From Thermodesulfatator atlanticus (GTDB lineage: Bacteria > Desulfobacterota > Thermodesulfobacteria > Thermodesulfobacteriales > Thermodesulfatatoraceae): a DNA stretch of 16,644 bases. The stretch covers positions 1 through 16,644 of the forward strand of contig DROK01000095.1 of NCBI GenBank assembly GCA_011321895.1, given 5' to 3'. Positions 14,959 to 16,644 of the stretch are shown here, piece by piece; the stretch's first letter is position 1, and every line of letters begins with the position of its first letter. A program made the translations under genes and the position numbers. The notes below the pieces were generated by a model. The model saw only the letters and a program-made list of their open reading frames with translations. It did no database searches and was not told where the DNA came from.

Positions 14959-16314
14959 ATGTCCGAGGTGCAAGAGACGGTAAAAGAAAGTGAAATTCTT
15001 TCCAAAGAGGAGCCGGAGAAGGAACCGGAAAGGCTTCCCGAGCCGGCCGAGGTGCCGGAGCCCATCAGTCTTACGGAGTTGCGGCGGAAATCTCTGGCCG
15101 AATTGCAGGAGCTGGCCAAGAAGTATGGGATCGAAGGCCCTCTTTCCATGCGCAAGCAGGAGATTATCTACTCTATAATACAAGCTCACCTGGAACGTGG
15201 GGGCGAAGTCCGTGGAGAAGGGGTGTTGGAGGTCTTACCGGAGGGTTTCGGTTTCCTGCGTTTCCCGGATTACAGTTATCTCCCCGGGCCGGATGACATT
15301 TACGTGTCCCCTTCCCAGATCAGGCGCTTTAATTTGCGCACCGGTGATACCATATCTGGCCTGATCCGCCCCCCTAAGGAAGGGGAGCGCTATTTTGCCT
15401 TACTTAAGGTGGAAAAAATCAATTTTGATGACCCGGAGAAGGCGCGCAATAAGATTCTTTTTGATAACCTGACCCCCATCTATCCCAACGAATGGCTTAG
15501 ACTCGAAACCGATCCGGACAACTTTTCCACCCGGATAATCGATCTCTTTGTCCCCATCGGAAAAGGACAGCGTGGTCTTATCGTGGCGCCTCCGCGCACA
15601 GGCAAGACCATGCTCCTTCAGAATATAGCGAACGGGATCGTGAAAAATCACCCGGAAGTCTATCTCATCATCCTTCTGATTGATGAAAGGCCGGAAGAAG
15701 TTACGGACATGGAAAGGAGTGTGCCCCAGGCCGAGGTGGTAAGTTCTACCTTTGATGAGCCGCCTCAGCGGCACACCCAGGTGGCTGAGATGGTCGTAGA
15801 AAAGGCCAAGCGCTTAGTGGAGCACGGCTACGACGTGGTGATCCTGCTTGACAGTTTGACCCGCTTAGCCCGGGCTTATAATACCGTGGTCCCCTCAAGT
15901 GGTAAGCTCCTTTCAGGGGGTATTGACGCCAACGCCCTGCACAAGCCCAAGAGATTTTTCGGGGCGGCCCGCAATATCGAAGAAGGAGGAAGCCTTACCA
16001 TTATCGCCACCTGCCTGGTGGACACCGGTAGCCGTATGGACGAAGTCATTTTCGAAGAGTTCAAAGGCACAGGCAACATGGAGATCCACCTAGACCGCAA
16101 GCTGGCGGACCGCCGCATCTGGCCGGCCATTGACATCAACAAGAGTGGGACCCGAAAAGAAGAACTGCTCCTGCCCCAAGAAGTGCTGAACCGGGTCTGG
16201 ATCCTGCGGAAACTACTCTCTCCCCTGAACCCGGTCGATTGTATGGAATTTCTCCTTGACAAGATGAAAGATACTAAAAACAATGCAGAATTCCTGGCGG
16301 CCATGAACCGCTAA
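14959..16314 (+). CDS. rho: Transcription termination factor Rho
   Basis: Rho is the hexameric RNA-dependent ATPase that ends transcription at untranslated C-rich sites. The 451-residue protein has an acidic, Glu/Pro-rich extension (about residues 1-38), an SAP-like Rho-N segment ([20 protein letters not shown]), the RNA-binding cold-shock-like fold ([20 protein letters not shown]), the Walker A motif [10 protein letters not shown] with Lys216, the Walker B-like [16 protein letters not shown], the Q-loop region [11 protein letters not shown] and the R-loop region [17 protein letters not shown]. Ribosome site GAGGTG (14945-14950) lies 8 bases before the ATG. rpmE follows after 20 bases and prfA after that, the order found in many bacteria. 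The promoter at 14841 and the leader inverted repeat suggest leader-based control. Confidence 0.97.
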   Translation: MSEVQETVKESEILSKEEPEKEPERLPEPAEVPEPISLTELRRKSLAELQELAKKYGIEGPLSMRKQEIIYSIIQAHLERGGEVRGEGVLEVLPEGFGFLRFPDYSYLPGPDDIYVSPSQIRRFNLRTGDTISGLIRPPKEGERYFALLKVEKINFDDPEKARNKILFDNLTPIYPNEWLRLETDPDNFSTRIIDLFVPIGKGQRGLIVAPPRTGKTMLLQNIANGIVKNHPEVYLIILLIDERPEEVTDMERSVPQAEVVSSTFDEPPQRHTQVAEMVVEKAKRLVEHGYDVVILLDSLTRLARAYNTVVPSSGKLLSGGIDANALHKPKRFFGAARNIEEGGSLTIIATCLVDTGSRMDEVIFEEFKGTGNMEIHLDRKLADRRIWPAIDINKSGTRKEELLLPQEVLNRVWILRKLLSPLNPVDCMEFLLDKMKDTKNNAEFLAAMNR

Positions 16315-16334
16315 TCTGATTCAGGAGGAAGGTT

Positions 16335-16574
16335 ATGAAAAAAGGTATTCACCCGGAATATTACAAAAAAGCCGTGGTTAGGTGTGCCTGTGGGAACGAA
16401 TTTATCGTGGGGAGCACGCTTCCCGAAATCAGGGTTGAAGTTTGTTCCAAGTGTCACCCCTTTTACACCGGGGAACAGCGCATCCTTGACACCTCGGGAC
16501 GGGTGGAAAAATTTATGAAAAAGTACGAAGATTATTACAAAAAACTGGAAAAAGAGCAGGGTAAACAAGGTTAA
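16335..16574 (+). CDS. rpmE: 50S ribosomal protein bL31, zinc-binding form
   Basis: A 79-residue bL31 beginning [21 protein letters not shown]. The four zinc cysteines Cys17, Cys19, Cys37 and Cys40 (CAC...[10 protein letters not shown]) mark the C+ form, which serves as a zinc store in bacteria that also keep a C- copy. AGGAGG (16323-16328) lies 6 bases before the ATG, a strong ribosome site suited to a ribosomal protein. A Lys-rich tail ([18 protein letters not shown]) follows the core. It lies between rho and prfA in the usual order and is read from the rho promoter. Confidence 0.97.
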   Translation: MKKGIHPEYYKKAVVRCACGNEFIVGSTLPEIRVEVCSKCHPFYTGEQRILDTSGRVEKFMKKYEDYYKKLEKEQGKQG

Positions 16575-16576
16575 AG

Positions 16577-16644
16577 ATGGGTTTTGCCGCCCACTATCTC
16601 CAGAAATTAGACGCGGTCGAAAAGCGCTTCGAAGAGTTGACGGA
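16577..16644 (+). CDS. prfA: Peptide chain release factor 1, N-terminus only (cut by window edge)
   Basis: The ATG at 16577 starts a frame, MGFAAHYLQKLDAVEKRFEE, that runs off the window after 22 codons. The LQKLDAVEKRFEELT helix is typical of the RF1 N-terminal domain, and rpmE-prfA is a widespread gene pair. AAGG (16567-16570) lies 6 bases upstream, and the gene begins 2 bases after the rpmE stop. RF1 reads UAA and UAG; RF2, which competes with selenocysteine insertion at UGA, is a different gene. Identification rests on a short segment plus gene order. Confidence 0.8.
   Translation, partial: MGFAAHYLQKLDAVEKRFEELT

Overview
The window is a stretch of bacterial chromosome, densely packed, mostly mid-GC, with many overlapping or nearly abutting genes. 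The proteins are rich in charged residues (Glu, Lys, Arg). The mix of an octaheme c-type cytochrome with a b-type partner, c-di-GMP enzymes, GatB and ArgJ fits an anaerobic, possibly thermophilic, sulfur-metabolising bacterium of the Thermodesulfobacteriota/Desulfobacterota type. That placement is inference from gene content and style; no rRNA or other marker is present.

Layout. 1-1080 (minus): a 91-residue protein of unknown function followed by the N-terminal half of a 'predicted ATPase of the ABC class', cut by the window edge at its P-loop. 1137-3221 (plus): argJ, a 61-residue Cys-rich protein and surE, all overlapping or coupled. 3241-3595: a self-contained unit with a promoter, a 78-residue helix-turn-helix protein and a strong terminator. 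3625-8307: a tightly packed operon of gatB, mtnA, an inositol-phosphatase-family gene, a Nudix gene and a REC-GGDEF diguanylate cyclase. 8412-10703: a Fur-box-like palindrome, an octaheme cytochrome of the tetrathionate reductase family, a cytochrome b subunit and a hairpin. 10744-12060: a tandem HD/HD-GYP protein. 12007-14725 (minus): hisA followed by an RNase II-family gene, convergent with and overlapping the HD-GYP gene. 14841-16644: a near-consensus promoter, then rho, rpmE and the beginning of prfA, the widespread housekeeping order.

The key point is the octaheme cytochrome. An in-frame TGA at 8765-8767 splits its reading frame into pieces of 107 and 437 codons, which a gene caller would report as two proteins or a pseudogene. 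Read through, the frame gives one 542-residue protein with a signal peptide, exactly eight CXXCH haem sites (one before and seven after the TGA) and a C-terminal membrane anchor. From memory of the family, the TGA replaces a conserved Cys in an 'INN(F/Y)C' motif just before the second haem. A perfect hairpin (8785-8802) follows, with a GG apical loop resembling the E. coli fdhF SECIS. I therefore read the TGA as selenocysteine: a selenoprotein octaheme cytochrome, probably taking electrons from the quinone pool through the adjacent cytochrome b. The c-di-GMP synthase and c-di-GMP phosphodiesterase genes lie on either side of this redox operon.

No tRNA, rRNA, CRISPR array or insertion sequence was seen. 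The selenocysteine machinery (selA, selB, selC, selD) is not in the window, so that prediction must be tested elsewhere in the genome. No gene-free stretch exceeds about 300 bases; the longest is the hisA-rho divergent region (14726-14958).
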